Under the pieces are notes generated by a model. The model did no database searches. It saw nothing but the letters and a program-made list of their open reading frames with translations, and was not told the DNA's origin. This document shows positions 29,481 through 38,702 of a stretch of DNA of 64,000 bases, in pieces. Source of the stretch: Undibacterium sp. (GTDB lineage: Bacteria > Pseudomonadota > Gammaproteobacteria > Burkholderiales > Burkholderiaceae_D). Every line of letters begins with the position of its first letter. The first letter of the stretch is position 1. A program made the position numbers and the translations under genes. The stretch is taken from the NCBI GenBank assembly GCA_030645915.1, contig JAUSNO010000011.1, forward strand, positions 62,001 through 126,000, in the 5' to 3' direction.

Positions 29481-32069
29481 ATGAACATGGCGACCAATGA
29501 CGCGCCGATTCCTAGCGGATTAACTGCCCAAGCCGCGGCCGAGCGTTTGCTCAGCGAAGGCGGTAATGAATTGCCTTCGACCAAGCCACGCAACATAGCG
29601 GCGATTGCCTGGAAGGTGGTGTCCGAGCCCATGCTGTTGTTGCTGATTGCCTGTGGCGGCATTTATCTGCTGCTCGGCGACAAGCATGAGGCCATGGTCT
29701 TGCTCGGTTTTGTGTTTGTGATTATCGGCATCACGCTTTTTCAGGAACACAAGACCGAACGCGCTTTAGAAGCCTTGCGCGACCTTTCCAGCCCGCGGGC
29801 GCTGGTGATACGCGATGGCGTGCAGACGCGTATCGCAGGCCGCGAGGTGGTGCGTGGCGACATCATCATGCTGTCCGAGGGCGACCGCGTTCCGGCTGAC
29901 GCTGTCCTATTGTCTTGCATGAATATGACGGTGGATGAATCCTTGCTGACCGGCGAATCTGTGCCCGTCAGCAAGGCCATTGCCAATCCAGTGCCCGATA
30001 CCATGGGGCAAGCCGGCGGCGATGCGTTGCCGTTTGTCTTTTCCGGCTCTCTGGTGGTGCAAGGCAAGGGTAGCGCGCAGGTGCTTTCCATCGGTACGGA
30101 AACCGCCATCGGGCAAATCGGCAAGGCATTGTTTGCCGTGGAAGAACAGCCCACCCGCATGCAAAAAGAAACCGCGCATGTCGTGAAGATAGTTGCCATC
30201 GCCGCCGTTGCACTGGCCGTATTTTTAGCAATCTGGTATGGCGCCACACGTGGCGAATGGCTGAATGGTTTACTGGTTGGCATCACTTTTGCCATGGCCG
30301 TTATCCCTGAAGAAATGCCGATAGTGCTGACGCTATTTCTTGGCCTGGGTGCCTGGCGCATCTCCAGGCAGCGCGTCCTGACCAGGCGCATCCCCGCGAT
30401 AGAAACCCTGGGGTCGGCAACCGTGCTGTGCGTCGACAAAACCGGCACCCTGACGCAGAACCGCATGGCGGTGGCGCAGCTTTTTTCCGCCGGCAAGCAA
30501 CTGGCCTGCGATGAAACGACCCGCGCCCTGCCGGAAGATTTTCATGAGGTGCTGGAATACGCGATACTCGCCAGCCACCGCGACCCGTTCGATCCCATGG
30601 AAGTGGCGATACAGGAAGCCGGAGTAGCGATGCTGGGGCAGACCGAACATTTGCACGACAGCTGGGGTCTGGTGAATGAATATCCGCTCTCGAAAGAATT
30701 GCTCGCGATGTCGCGCGTATGGGAATCGCAAGACCGCGAACACTACGTGATCGCCAGCAAAGGCGCACCGGAAGCCATCGCTGACCTGTGCCATTTATCA
30801 GACCAGCAAATCATTGCCCTTACGGCACAAGTCAACCTGATGGCAGGACAGGGACTGCGAGTGCTAGGCGTGGCCAAGGCCATTTTTTTGGCGCACACGG
30901 CTCGGCCGCAGAACTCGACAACCGCAACCGATCAGCTTCCCGAGATTCAGCACGATTTTGATTTTGAATTGCTGGGATTAATCGGCCTGGCCGATCCGGT
31001 ACGGCCCGGTGTCACGGCTGCCATCAAGGAATGCCAGAGCGCAGGCATCCGCGTCATCATGATCACCGGTGATTATCCGGCCACAGCGCTCAGCATTGCG
31101 ACGCAGTGCGGCTTGTTTTCTGCCGGTGGCGTGATGAGCGGCGCCGATCTACACAGCCTCAGCGACGCCCAATTGCAGGGGCGCATACGCGACGTGAATA
31201 TCTTTTGCCGGGTGGTGCCGGAACAAAAACTGCGTCTGGTCAATGTGCTCAAGAACGCCGGAGAGATCGTGGCGATGACCGGCGATGGCGTCAACGATGC
31301 CCCGGCGCTGAAGGCAGCCCATATCGGCGTGGCGATGGGCAAACGCGGCACCGACGTGGCGCGTGAATCTGCCGCGCTGGTGTTATTGGACGATGATTTT
31401 TCGGCGATTGTGGCGGCGGTGAAATTGGGCCGGCGCATTTTTGACAATCTGAGAAAAACCATCAGCTTCATCATTGCGGCACACGTTCCCGTCATCGGCA
31501 TGTCGCTTATTCCGGTGATGATGGGGTGGCCCGTCGTGCTGATGCCGGTGCATATTCTGGTATTGCAACTGATCATAGATCCGACTTGCTCTCTGGTGTT
31601 TGAAGCGGAGACCGAAGAGCCCGATGTCATGCAGCGGGCACCGCGCGCAACCGACGCCAGTATTTTTGAACGACCTATTCTGCTTTCCGGCGCGCTGCAG
31701 GGTCTGGCGCTACTGGCAACGGTACTCGCCATTTTTTGGCTGGCGCGGCAAGCGGGGATTGCCGACGAACCCGCCAGGGCGCTGGCATTTACTTCCATGG
31801 TAGTGGGTAATATCGGCCTGATCTTCATTAACCGCTCGCTGTCACGCAATCTGCTGGAGGCGATCAGCCTGCCCAATCCGGCCTTATGGCTGGTATGTGG
31901 CTCCGCCCTGCTGATACTTGCGGCGTCGTTGCTGGTACCGACGCTGAGCGGCTTGTTTTATTTCGGCCACCCGGCCGCCATGCCGGTTGCCCTCAGCGCC
32001 CTGGCATCGGCCGCATGCATTGCGCTGCTGGCCCTCGTCAAGTCGCGTGGCTATTTGCCCGCCAGCTGA
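29481..32069 (+). CDS. P-type cation-transporting ATPase (P2-like)
   Basis: At 862 residues the protein has the full P-type ATPase order: N-terminal cation-ATPase domain, actuator loop with LTGESVPVSK, and the transmembrane ion site PEEMP at 276-280. The phosphorylation site is DKTGTLT (Asp319). The nucleotide domain has SKGAPE and the hinge is GDGVNDAPALKAAHIGVAMG. About ten membrane helices and PEEMP in place of PEGLP suggest a P2 subfamily pump, related to calcium or divalent-cation ATPases, without heavy-metal CPx motifs. Exact ion unknown. The start may also be ATG 29487. Confidence 0.92.
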   Translation: MNMATNDAPIPSGLTAQAAAERLLSEGGNELPSTKPRNIAAIAWKVVSEPMLLLLIACGGIYLLLGDKHEAMVLLGFVFVIIGITLFQEHKTERALEALRDLSSPRALVIRDGVQTRIAGREVVRGDIIMLSEGDRVPADAVLLSCMNMTVDESLLTGESVPVSKAIANPVPDTMGQAGGDALPFVFSGSLVVQGKGSAQVLSIGTETAIGQIGKALFAVEEQPTRMQKETAHVVKIVAIAAVALAVFLAIWYGATRGEWLNGLLVGITFAMAVIPEEMPIVLTLFLGLGAWRISRQRVLTRRIPAIETLGSATVLCVDKTGTLTQNRMAVAQLFSAGKQLACDETTRALPEDFHEVLEYAILASHRDPFDPMEVAIQEAGVAMLGQTEHLHDSWGLVNEYPLSKELLAMSRVWESQDREHYVIASKGAPEAIADLCHLSDQQIIALTAQVNLMAGQGLRVLGVAKAIFLAHTARPQNSTTATDQLPEIQHDFDFELLGLIGLADPVRPGVTAAIKECQSAGIRVIMITGDYPATALSIATQCGLFSAGGVMSGADLHSLSDAQLQGRIRDVNIFCRVVPEQKLRLVNVLKNAGEIVAMTGDGVNDAPALKAAHIGVAMGKRGTDVARESAALVLLDDDFSAIVAAVKLGRRIFDNLRKTISFIIAAHVPVIGMSLIPVMMGWPVVLMPVHILVLQLIIDPTCSLVFEAETEEPDVMQRAPRATDASIFERPILLSGALQGLALLATVLAIFWLARQAGIADEPARALAFTSMVVGNIGLIFINRSLSRNLLEAISLPNPALWLVCGSALLILAASLLVPTLSGLFYFGHPAAMPVALSALASAACIALLALVKSRGYLPAS

Positions 32070-32419
32070 TGCACCCGTACCCAGTAAGGTGTACGTAAGA
32101 GTATTTGCGCTAACATCAGCGTTTCCTGATGGAAAGCGTCAATGCACGCACTTTGCCAATAGCCAGTCTGCATGGCCAGCACACTGCGAGCGGACGAAGA
32201 AATTTGCACGCAAAGTGTCGTCACAAGGCACAAAATCCAGATAATTGAATTATTATCAACACATGCGCAATTGTTGCAAGTCAAAGCAATTTTCAGCGTT
32301 TTGTTGCACATTGGCACTAATTATTCATGTAAATGCCTTGTAGTGAATAGTTGATTCACCTATCCTCAATTAACGTCTGTCAATCAACTCCAATACTAAG
32401 AATAGCGAGATAAATCAGC
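32070..32419. other. 350-bp intergenic region upstream of chemoreceptor
   Basis: No gene, repeat or clear terminator was recognised. The last 150 bp are AT-rich (aattgaattattatcaac, actaattattcatgtaaatg) and should include the promoter of the chemoreceptor gene. I could not identify a confident sigma-28 promoter. Confidence 0.4.
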
Positions 32420-33943
32420 ATGTTGAATAAATTATTTTCCCCTGGTCTTTGGCTGATGCGGCAATGGCGGCTGGCCACCAAACTTATTGTTCTGACAGCG
32501 CTCCTTATCATGCCCATTGTGCTTATTCTTGCTCAGCACGCCTTGCATATCGAGAGCCCAGCTGCGGTTTCTGCGGTGCTTTGGCTGTGCGGCATCTGTG
32601 GCCTTGTCGCGATCTATTTGCTGACGGCGTTCTATCAAAGTTTTTCGCGTGATCTGGCGCAAGTCACGCTGGCCATGAATAAGCTGGTCGAGGGAGACTT
32701 GCGTCTGGTGCTGGCAGTCGAAGGTCAGGATGAGCTGGCCGAGCTGGCATCCACCACAAAAAAGATAGGCGCCTCGGTATCTGCGATGGTGGCGAATGTC
32801 AGGAGTAACGCCGCTTTTGTGGCCTATTCAGGCAAAAATCTGGCATCAGGCAACCGCCAGTTATCAGAACGCACCGAACAGCAGGCATCCAATCTGGAAC
32901 AGACGGCGGCCAGCGTAGAGCAGTTATCCTCCACCGTACAGGGCAATGCACAGACTGCCAGCGCGGCCAATACCCAGGCATCAAGCGTGCGAGATATCGC
33001 CGACAAAGGGGCTGCCACGATGTCAAAGGCCATCGCGTCAGTAGAGGCGATTCAGGACAGCACCAAGCGCATGGATGAGATCGTCGGCGTCATCGACGGC
33101 ATCGCATTTCAGACCAATATCCTTGCGCTGAATGCCGCGGTAGAAGCGGCGCGGGCGGGTGAATCCGGGCGTGGTTTTGCGGTCGTCGCCAGTGAAGTCA
33201 GATCGCTGGCGCAGCGCTCAGCCGATTCAGCCAAAGAGATCCGGCAGCTGATTGGCGCCTCATCGACATTGGTGGCCAGCAGCGTACAAAATATCCGCGT
33301 AGCCGGCGGCAATATCACCGACATCGTCGCCGGCATTCGCGATGTGGCGAACAACATGTCACAGATATCCAACTCCAGTGCGGAACAAAGCCTGGGCTTG
33401 AGCGAAATCACCACCGCCATGCGTCAGCTTGATGAAATCACGCAAAGCAACGCCCACATGGTGGATAACGCGGTGACGCAGGCCAGCAATCTTGAAGAAA
33501 GGGCGTTAACGCTGGTCGAAGCGGTGGCCATGTTCAAGCTGCAGCAGGGCTCGGCGGAAGAAGCGGTTGCCATGGTGGCACGCGCGATGGCTCATCGAAA
33601 GCGTAGCGCATCGACTGCCAATTTTTTACGTGACATCACCAATCCGTCGCAAGGGTTTTATGATCGCGACATGTACATCTTTGTGCTCGACCGCAAGGGC
33701 ACTTACCTTGCCTTCGGCGGCAACCCGGCCAAATGCGGAACCAGAGTGCAGGATATCGCCGGCATCAACGGCGCGGGTTTGCTTGCAGACATATTTGCGC
33801 AGGCAGAGTATGAGCCGGGCTGGGTCGAATATGACATCAACAACCCGGTAACTGGCCAGGTGCAATCGAAAATGTCGTATGTGCGCATGCTCGACGATCT
33901 GGCAATTGGCTGCGGCGTCTACAAAAATTTCACGGCCAGCTAA
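32420..33943 (+). CDS. Methyl-accepting chemotaxis protein with C-terminal Cache-like domain
   Basis: The 507-residue protein has two close membrane segments (about 20-42 and 50-72) with almost no periplasmic loop. A HAMP-like region and an MCP signalling domain follow, with hairpin tip [21 protein letters not shown] near 226-246. After it comes a roughly 110-residue C-terminal domain with [28 protein letters not shown] and IGCGVYKNF. This matches single Cache (sCache_2-like) sequences. Cache domains are usually periplasmic at the N-terminus; here sensing would be cytoplasmic and C-terminal. It is monocistronic. Confidence 0.88.
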   Translation: MLNKLFSPGLWLMRQWRLATKLIVLTALLIMPIVLILAQHALHIESPAAVSAVLWLCGICGLVAIYLLTAFYQSFSRDLAQVTLAMNKLVEGDLRLVLAVEGQDELAELASTTKKIGASVSAMVANVRSNAAFVAYSGKNLASGNRQLSERTEQQASNLEQTAASVEQLSSTVQGNAQTASAANTQASSVRDIADKGAATMSKAIASVEAIQDSTKRMDEIVGVIDGIAFQTNILALNAAVEAARAGESGRGFAVVASEVRSLAQRSADSAKEIRQLIGASSTLVASSVQNIRVAGGNITDIVAGIRDVANNMSQISNSSAEQSLGLSEITTAMRQLDEITQSNAHMVDNAVTQASNLEERALTLVEAVAMFKLQQGSAEEAVAMVARAMAHRKRSASTANFLRDITNPSQGFYDRDMYIFVLDRKGTYLAFGGNPAKCGTRVQDIAGINGAGLLADIFAQAEYEPGWVEYDINNPVTGQVQSKMSYVRMLDDLAIGCGVYKNFTAS

Positions 33944-33979
33944 AGACTCGTTAGCGACCGTGCTTTAGTCAATCACGTG

Positions 33980-34501
33980 TTAAATCGCCAGTTCTTTTTC
34001 CAGCAGATTATGCAATTCGGCGAACGACGGCTGACCGACATAACGCTTGACGATCTTGCCTTGCTTGTCGATCACAAACGTGGTCGGGGTGAGCTTGACG
34101 TCACCAAAGGATTGCGCCAGCTTACCCTGCACATCAAGCGCCACATGAAACGGTAGCTGACGGGTCTCGACAAAGTTAAGCACGTAATTGGGCGGGTCAT
34201 AGCTCATCGCTACCGCGACAAATTCCAAACCTTGCGCGTGATATTTATTGTAGGTTGCCATCATCTGCGGCATCTCGGCGACGCAAGTGCTGCAAGAGGT
34301 CGCCCAGAAATTCACCAGAACGACTTTGCCGCGCAAACTTTGGGCGCTGATCTTATCTCCCTTGAGATTGACGTAAGTCACATCAGGCGCTGGCTGCCGG
34401 CCAGATAATGACTGATAAAACAACACTGCCAGCGTCACCAATAGCGCGCCGGCAATGACTGCAAAAATCATGAACTTACGAGGAGATGAGGGTGCTAGCA
34501 T
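33980..34501 (-). CDS. TlpA/ResA-like membrane-anchored thioredoxin
   Basis: From ATG 34501 the protein has 173 residues: a signal anchor (about 10-30) and a thioredoxin-fold domain with the CxxC site WATSCSTC (Cys70, Cys73) and cis-Pro region TPTTFVIDK. It would act in periplasmic disulfide reduction, for example cytochrome c maturation. The open frame continues 26 codons further upstream, but those lie inside an inserted 237-bp element. ATG 34501 is preceded by AGGA, which is supplied by the tip of that element. The family start MLAPSSPRKF fits better than the extension. Confidence 0.87.
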   Translation of the reverse strand: MLAPSSPRKFMIFAVIAGALLVTLAVLFYQSLSGRQPAPDVTYVNLKGDKISAQSLRGKVVLVNFWATSCSTCVAEMPQMMATYNKYHAQGLEFVAVAMSYDPPNYVLNFVETRQLPFHVALDVQGKLAQSFGDVKLTPTTFVIDKQGKIVKRYVGQPSFAELHNLLEKELAI

Positions 34502-34505
34502 AGTG

Positions 34506-34742
34506 ATCCTAGAAACGGCAGTTGGACGGGCATGAGTGTGCATTTTTTCGGCTTCCCAGCAAGACGCGACGAGGCGCAACCTTCACGTTGCAACGAGAAG
34601 CAACGAAGCTGGGGAGTCGAAAAAGTGTGCAATCAGGTTCGTAGCGGTCTCACCGAAATGGTGACGGTACAAATAGTCACATTTTTAAATAAACTCAAAA
34701 AGTTATCGAAGCTAACAAGCGGTCAACTGCCGTTTCTAGGAT
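34506..34742. mobile_element. MITE-like element with 19-bp perfect terminal inverted repeats
   Basis: The ends atcctagaaacggcagttg (34506-34524) and caactgccgtttctaggat (34724-34742) are perfect inverted repeats. The interior has no gene but has a second inverted repeat (gtgtgcattttttcggctt near 34535 against a copy ending near 34632) and smaller hairpins. CTAG is embedded four bases in from each end; if CTAG is a target duplication, the true ends may be GAAACGGCAGTTG. It sits directly upstream of tlpA-like ATG 34501. Confidence 0.8.
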
Positions 34743-34869
34743 AATGCCCATACAAATTTCAGTGCGCCATTATAAGGCTGAAATAAGGCGGCACGCGCGA
34801 TTGAATGTCCGGCCCAAACCGGAACTTAATATAGCTCAGTAATCTACTGCCACAATCAACGGACACACC

Positions 34870-36054
34870 ATGCTCACTACCCTGCGACAACTGCCAAAAA
34901 GTATCTGGGTGCTAGGCCTGGTCAGCATGTTCATGGATATCTCGTCCGAAATGATCCACAGCCTGCTGCCCTTGTTTATGGTCGGCACGCTTGGCGCATC
35001 CACCCTGACAGTGGGTCTGATCGAAGGCGTCTCGGAAGCCATGACGATGGTGGTCAAGGTGTTTTCCGGCAGCTTGAGGGATTATCTTGGCAAGCGTAAG
35101 TGGCTGGCGGTCGCGGGCTATGCGCTCAGCGCCTTTACCAAGCCGCTGTTTGCCGTAGCGCCGGGGATCGGGCTGGTATTCGCGGCGCGGCTGGCAGACC
35201 GCATCGGCAAAGGCATACGGGGCGCACCGCGCGACGCCCTGATCGCCGACATCACTCCCGCCGGATCACGCGGCGCAGCGTTTGGCTTGCGCCAGTCGCT
35301 CGACACCCTGGGCGCCTTTATCGGCCCCTTGCTGGCGGTAGGCTTGATGCTGTTATGGGCCAACGATTTCAGAAAAATTTTCTGGATAGCGGTGATCCCC
35401 GCCATGCTCGCCGTGGCCCTGCTGATCTTCGGGGTGACGGAGCCAGATCCGCAACAAAAAACCAAGCCGGGCAACCCCATCAGCAGACACAACCTGCAAC
35501 GCCTGGGATTTGATTATTGGTGGGTAGTCGCCGTTGGCGCCATCTTCACGCTGGCCCGATTCAGTGAAGCTTTTTTAGTCTTACGGGCGCAGCAGGTAGG
35601 CGTGCCATTAGCCTTGGTACCGCTGGTCATGGTCGCGATGAATCTGGTGTACGCCGCCTGCGCCTATCCATTTGGACAATTATCGGACAAGGTCAATCGC
35701 GTGGCATTGCTGGCCGCAGGCTTGCTGGTGCTGATCCTGGCCGATCTGGCGCTGGCCTACAGCACCCACTGGTCAGCCTTGCTGCTGGGCGTCGCCTTGT
35801 GGGGCGTACACATGGGGATGACACAAGGCTTGCTGGCGGCCATGGTGGCAGCCACCGCGCCAGCCGATCTACGCGGCACGGCATTCGGATTTTTCTACCT
35901 GATGAGCGGCGTCGCGCTGCTCATCGCCAGCACCGTGGCGGGCATGCTGTGGGACAGCTACGGCGCCGCATTCACCTTTTACGCGGGTGCCGGATTTTGC
36001 GTATTGACCCTGATCGCTCTGCTGACCGCACCGCATGCGCCAGAGAACGCATAG
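34870..36054 (+). CDS. Major facilitator superfamily transporter
   Basis: This 394-residue protein has about 12 membrane helices. The loop 2-3 region is SGSLRDYLGKRKWLAV, and RIGKGIRGAPRDALIAD marks a subfamily of uncharacterised betaproteobacterial MFS proteins. The C-terminal half is complete and the length is normal. The substrate is unknown. Its upstream region holds the MITE-like element and its stop is 68 bp from the 3' end of the group II intron on the other strand. Confidence 0.87.
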   Translation: MLTTLRQLPKSIWVLGLVSMFMDISSEMIHSLLPLFMVGTLGASTLTVGLIEGVSEAMTMVVKVFSGSLRDYLGKRKWLAVAGYALSAFTKPLFAVAPGIGLVFAARLADRIGKGIRGAPRDALIADITPAGSRGAAFGLRQSLDTLGAFIGPLLAVGLMLLWANDFRKIFWIAVIPAMLAVALLIFGVTEPDPQQKTKPGNPISRHNLQRLGFDYWWVVAVGAIFTLARFSEAFLVLRAQQVGVPLALVPLVMVAMNLVYAACAYPFGQLSDKVNRVALLAAGLLVLILADLALAYSTHWSALLLGVALWGVHMGMTQGLLAAMVAATAPADLRGTAFGFFYLMSGVALLIASTVAGMLWDSYGAAFTFYAGAGFCVLTLIALLTAPHAPENA

Positions 36055-36122
36055 GAGCAATCCAGGACAAGGGGGTGACGACCGCAGCCAAATCACATGC
36101 GCGTCACTGATCTCATCTGCTG

Positions 36123-38023
36123 GTCGCGGTAGGGACGGAAGTTACCTCCCGCCCCCCGCACAGATCCCTGCGAGCGGCACTACCGCACAAGGCTCCTGCC
36201 TTGGGTGGATAACGCCAAACCGTTGGTTTGGATACGGATGAGTATTACGATAAGCTGGAATGTAGCGATTTACCAAACGATTAAACCGTTCCCAGGACAA
36301 GCGATGTCGCTGGCTGCGCCGTTTTAGCATGCGCCGCCATGCGCGACATACTTCGCTTCTGAAGCTGCATAGCCGATACGAATTTCCGGGTACGGCAAAG
36401 TAGTTGAAGTAGCCTCGCACTACGCTTCCCAGCCATTTTCCAACGGTCGGGATGTCGTCGTGCATTTTCTTTCGCAACTTCGCCCGGATCGCCTTGAGCG
36501 TTGCTCGCATGCGCTTCTTGACCGTCACGCGCACAATTTCAAACCAGCCCTTGCGGTTCTTGCCGCAGTAATGCGTGAAGCCCAGAAAGTCAAATGTCTC
36601 CGGCTTTCCTTGTCCACGCCGGGTTCGGTTCTTTTGGGCGTAACGGCCAAATTCGATGAGGCGCGTTTTGTCGGGATGGAGCGCTAAACCGAACTTTGCC
36701 ATGCGTTCCTGCAAAGCTGCCAGATAGCGCTGGGCATCGTCCTTGCGCTCAAACCCGGCCACGCTGTCATCGGCATAGCGCACGAGCGTGACTTGTCCTG
36801 TGGCGTGTCTTTGCCTCCATTGTTGTGCCCAGAGGTCTTGCACATAGTGGAGGTAGATGTTCGATAAGAGCGGCGAAATCACTGCGCCTTGCGGGGTGCC
36901 CCTTTCGGCAGCAATTCTTTTGCCCTCGTCGATCACGCCCGCTTTGAGCCATTTGCCAATGAGCCTGAGTAGTCTTTGATCCGCTATCCGGTGTTCTAAG
37001 AACCGCATCAGCCAGTCGTGGTTGATGTTGTCGAAGAACCCGATGATGTCGGCATCGAGTATCCAGCTTACTTGGCGACTCATGATTCCGACGTACAGGG
37101 CGTCCAGCGCATGGTGCTGGCTTTTCCCTTGCCGGAATCCGTAAGAGAATCCAAGAAATTGCTCTTCATAGATCGTACTGAGGACTTTAACGACGGCCTG
37201 TTGCACGATCTTGTCTTCCAGCGCGGCGATTCCCAGTGGACGCAATTGGCCGTCCGCTTTGGGGATATACACGCGCCTTGACGCTTGTGCCCGATAGCTG
37301 CCCAGATGAATCTCACTGTGCAGTTCGTGTACGCGCGTGTAGAGCGTTTTCTCGTAGTCTGTCCATGACACGCCGTCTATACCTGTGGCCGCGTTGCGCT
37401 TGAGATCATAGAAACTTTCCACCAATAACGCTGGCGTTATGTGGTGCAGCAGTGCCGTGAATTTCATCCGCTGGTCTTTCCTGGCGGCTTGACGCAGGCC
37501 TTCCATTCCCATCGACGCAGGTGCCCAGCTCTGTGTCTGGTCTGCGGGCGAATGGTCGGCCTTCCCCTTGGCTACGCCCCTTTCCTCCACCATCTCCGCC
37601 GCTCCCGCTTTGTTCGATGGCTTCTCAGGTACTACGGGCGTATCCGACTTCTCGGCAGCGTTTATGGCGACATGGTGGCTTGCGCCTTCTTCGCCCAGCC
37701 CACGCTGTTCTGTGGGCACTGCCGAGATCTCCCAGCTTCTGTGCAGATTGCTTCCCGACATGCGCAGGGTCTCCGACTGCGTGGGATCAGAGCATGGCTT
37801 GCGATTACCGTCATGCTCCATGTGGCTTTCCGAATTAGTTAACATCGTCAGCATCCCAAATCCTTGATTTCGCAGCTCAATGGCTGGCCTGTCGGTGTCC
37901 CCTGTCAACGCTTCGCCACACGCCTCGCGACGTGTAACGCATGACTCGGGGTCAGAGTGATTCGCCTATCTTCCCTGTATTGAACTTCCATCAACTACAA
38001 TCTGCCAGCTTTTGCTGGCGCAC
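36123..38023 (-). mobile_element. Group II intron, apparently complete
   Basis: On the minus strand the 5' end starts GTGCGCCAGC at 38023, matching the GUGYG rule. The 3' end is the domain VI sequence ending CTACCGCGAC at 36123 (ends in AC). Domain V is visible at 36162-36195, with GAGCC, the GTGCGG...CCGCTCGC stem and closing GGGATCT. The element is 1901 bp and encodes a reverse transcriptase/maturase. The 5' exon is the terminal repeat of another element (...gctgaatagttg). Boundaries are read from motifs, not from an empty site. Confidence 0.82.
36142..37593 (-). CDS. ltrA: Group II intron reverse transcriptase/maturase
   Basis: Reverse transcriptase blocks are in order: GIDGVSW, IPKADGQLRPLGI, GFSYGFRQGKS, LDADIIGFFDNINHDWL, GTPQGAVISPLLSNIYLH and the catalytic YADD in VRYADDSV. 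A maturase X domain follows (FLGFTHYCGKNRKG, VRGYFNYFAVPGN); no HNH nuclease is visible. ATG 37593 gives 483 residues. The frame is open upstream to 37908, but this part overlaps ribozyme RNA. The C-terminal residues (PRQEPCAVVPLAGICAGGGR) are read through domain V into domain VI, since the stop is at 36142. It is the only protein of the intron. Confidence 0.93.
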   Translation of the reverse strand: MVEERGVAKGKADHSPADQTQSWAPASMGMEGLRQAARKDQRMKFTALLHHITPALLVESFYDLKRNAATGIDGVSWTDYEKTLYTRVHELHSEIHLGSYRAQASRRVYIPKADGQLRPLGIAALEDKIVQQAVVKVLSTIYEEQFLGFSYGFRQGKSQHHALDALYVGIMSRQVSWILDADIIGFFDNINHDWLMRFLEHRIADQRLLRLIGKWLKAGVIDEGKRIAAERGTPQGAVISPLLSNIYLHYVQDLWAQQWRQRHATGQVTLVRYADDSVAGFERKDDAQRYLAALQERMAKFGLALHPDKTRLIEFGRYAQKNRTRRGQGKPETFDFLGFTHYCGKNRKGWFEIVRVTVKKRMRATLKAIRAKLRKKMHDDIPTVGKWLGSVVRGYFNYFAVPGNSYRLCSFRSEVCRAWRRMLKRRSQRHRLSWERFNRLVNRYIPAYRNTHPYPNQRFGVIHPRQEPCAVVPLAGICAGGGR

Positions 38024-38024
38024 C

Positions 38025-38316
38025 AACTATTCAGCTCGCAATGAAAACTCCCTCGCCCGCTTGCGGGAGAGGGCGGGGGGCGTAGCAGGGAATTTGGATG
38101 GCATGCCAACCACCTGCGTAGCAATATTCGCCTGCAAGCGAATATGCGCCCTGCAAGGGAGGGTGCTTGAGCAACGTTTGCTTTCAATTACCTGATGCGC
38201 TTAACACCATGAGAAATCAAACATTGTGCCAATTTGAAGCACCCTCATCCCAACCCATTTCATCCCAACTCGCCACAAGCGGGAGAAGGGCTTAATCTAG
38301 CGAGCTGAATAGTTAC
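38025..38316. mobile_element. MITE-like element with 15-bp terminal inverted repeats
   Basis: The ends aactattcagctcgc (38025-38039) and gcgagctgaatagtt (38300-38314) are perfect inverted repeats. Inside are the hairpins ccctcgcccgcttgcgggag (38051-38070) and atattcgc/gcgaatat (38124-38131/38138-38145), but no gene. Flanks catctgctg (36113-36121, continued at 38024) and catctgttgc (38317-38326) look like a target duplication, now split on the left by the group II intron. It separates the intron from the first leader repeat. Confidence 0.65.
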
Positions 38317-38323
38317 CATCTGT

Positions 38324-38629
38324 TGCAAATTCTAAAAACCACCCCTGCCACCACGCAATGTTCATGCGCCTTCCCAGCCTATCTGGCCTGCAAGGCGCAT
38401 GGATAGGGCGCTCCGCCTAGGGCGTGCTGGGCATGCCATCAACGTAAAAACGAATGCCATCGCTTTGCGTGGCGACAGCCGCGAGCCGAAATAGATTTCA
38501 ATACCATTAATTTTGTTGATAAAATAAAAACAAATAGCCGCACCTCTTTGGTCGATTTTGTTAAGCCTCTTGTGTTCGAGGCATTACGGATTTGAACTAG
38601 GCGCCATCAGGCTTTCCAGAGAAATGAAA
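38324..38629 (+). repeat. Leader repeat A (~300 bp direct repeat)
   Basis: This segment is repeated at 39901-40200 in the same orientation. Shared parts are gcaaattctaaaaa, the palindromic repeat, gaaatagatttcaata, aattttgttgataaaataaaaaca, and a 3' part with cgattttgttaagc and cgaggcatnac. Both copies end about 65-75 bp before an accessory gene start. The AT-rich second half could hold a promoter. The origin is unknown; an attI-like or duplicated upstream region is possible. Confidence 0.75.
38344..38436. repeat. Dispersed palindromic repeat, copy 4
   Basis: Left arm cctgccaccacgcaatgttcatgcgcctt begins at 38344 (core acgcaatgttcatgcgcctt) and the right arm aaggcgcatggatagggcg begins at 38392. 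The right arm is extended by a short tandem duplication of a tagggcg unit before tgctgggcatgcc. It forms part of leader repeat A. Confidence 0.7.
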
Positions 38630-38702
38630 GCTATGCCCTGGTTTTTTGGCTATCTGTCATTTGACCCATTTGCAGCTTAAAACAAGATCGCAGGAAGAAC
38701 TG

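Noticed and set aside
31073-31876. Open frame of 267 residues on the minus strand
   Set aside because: Antisense to the P-type ATPase, with typical antisense composition.
34502-34579. N-terminal extension of the tlpA-like gene
   Set aside because: These 26 codons lie inside the MITE-like element and put foreign residues before the signal anchor; ATG 34501 with AGGA upstream is better.
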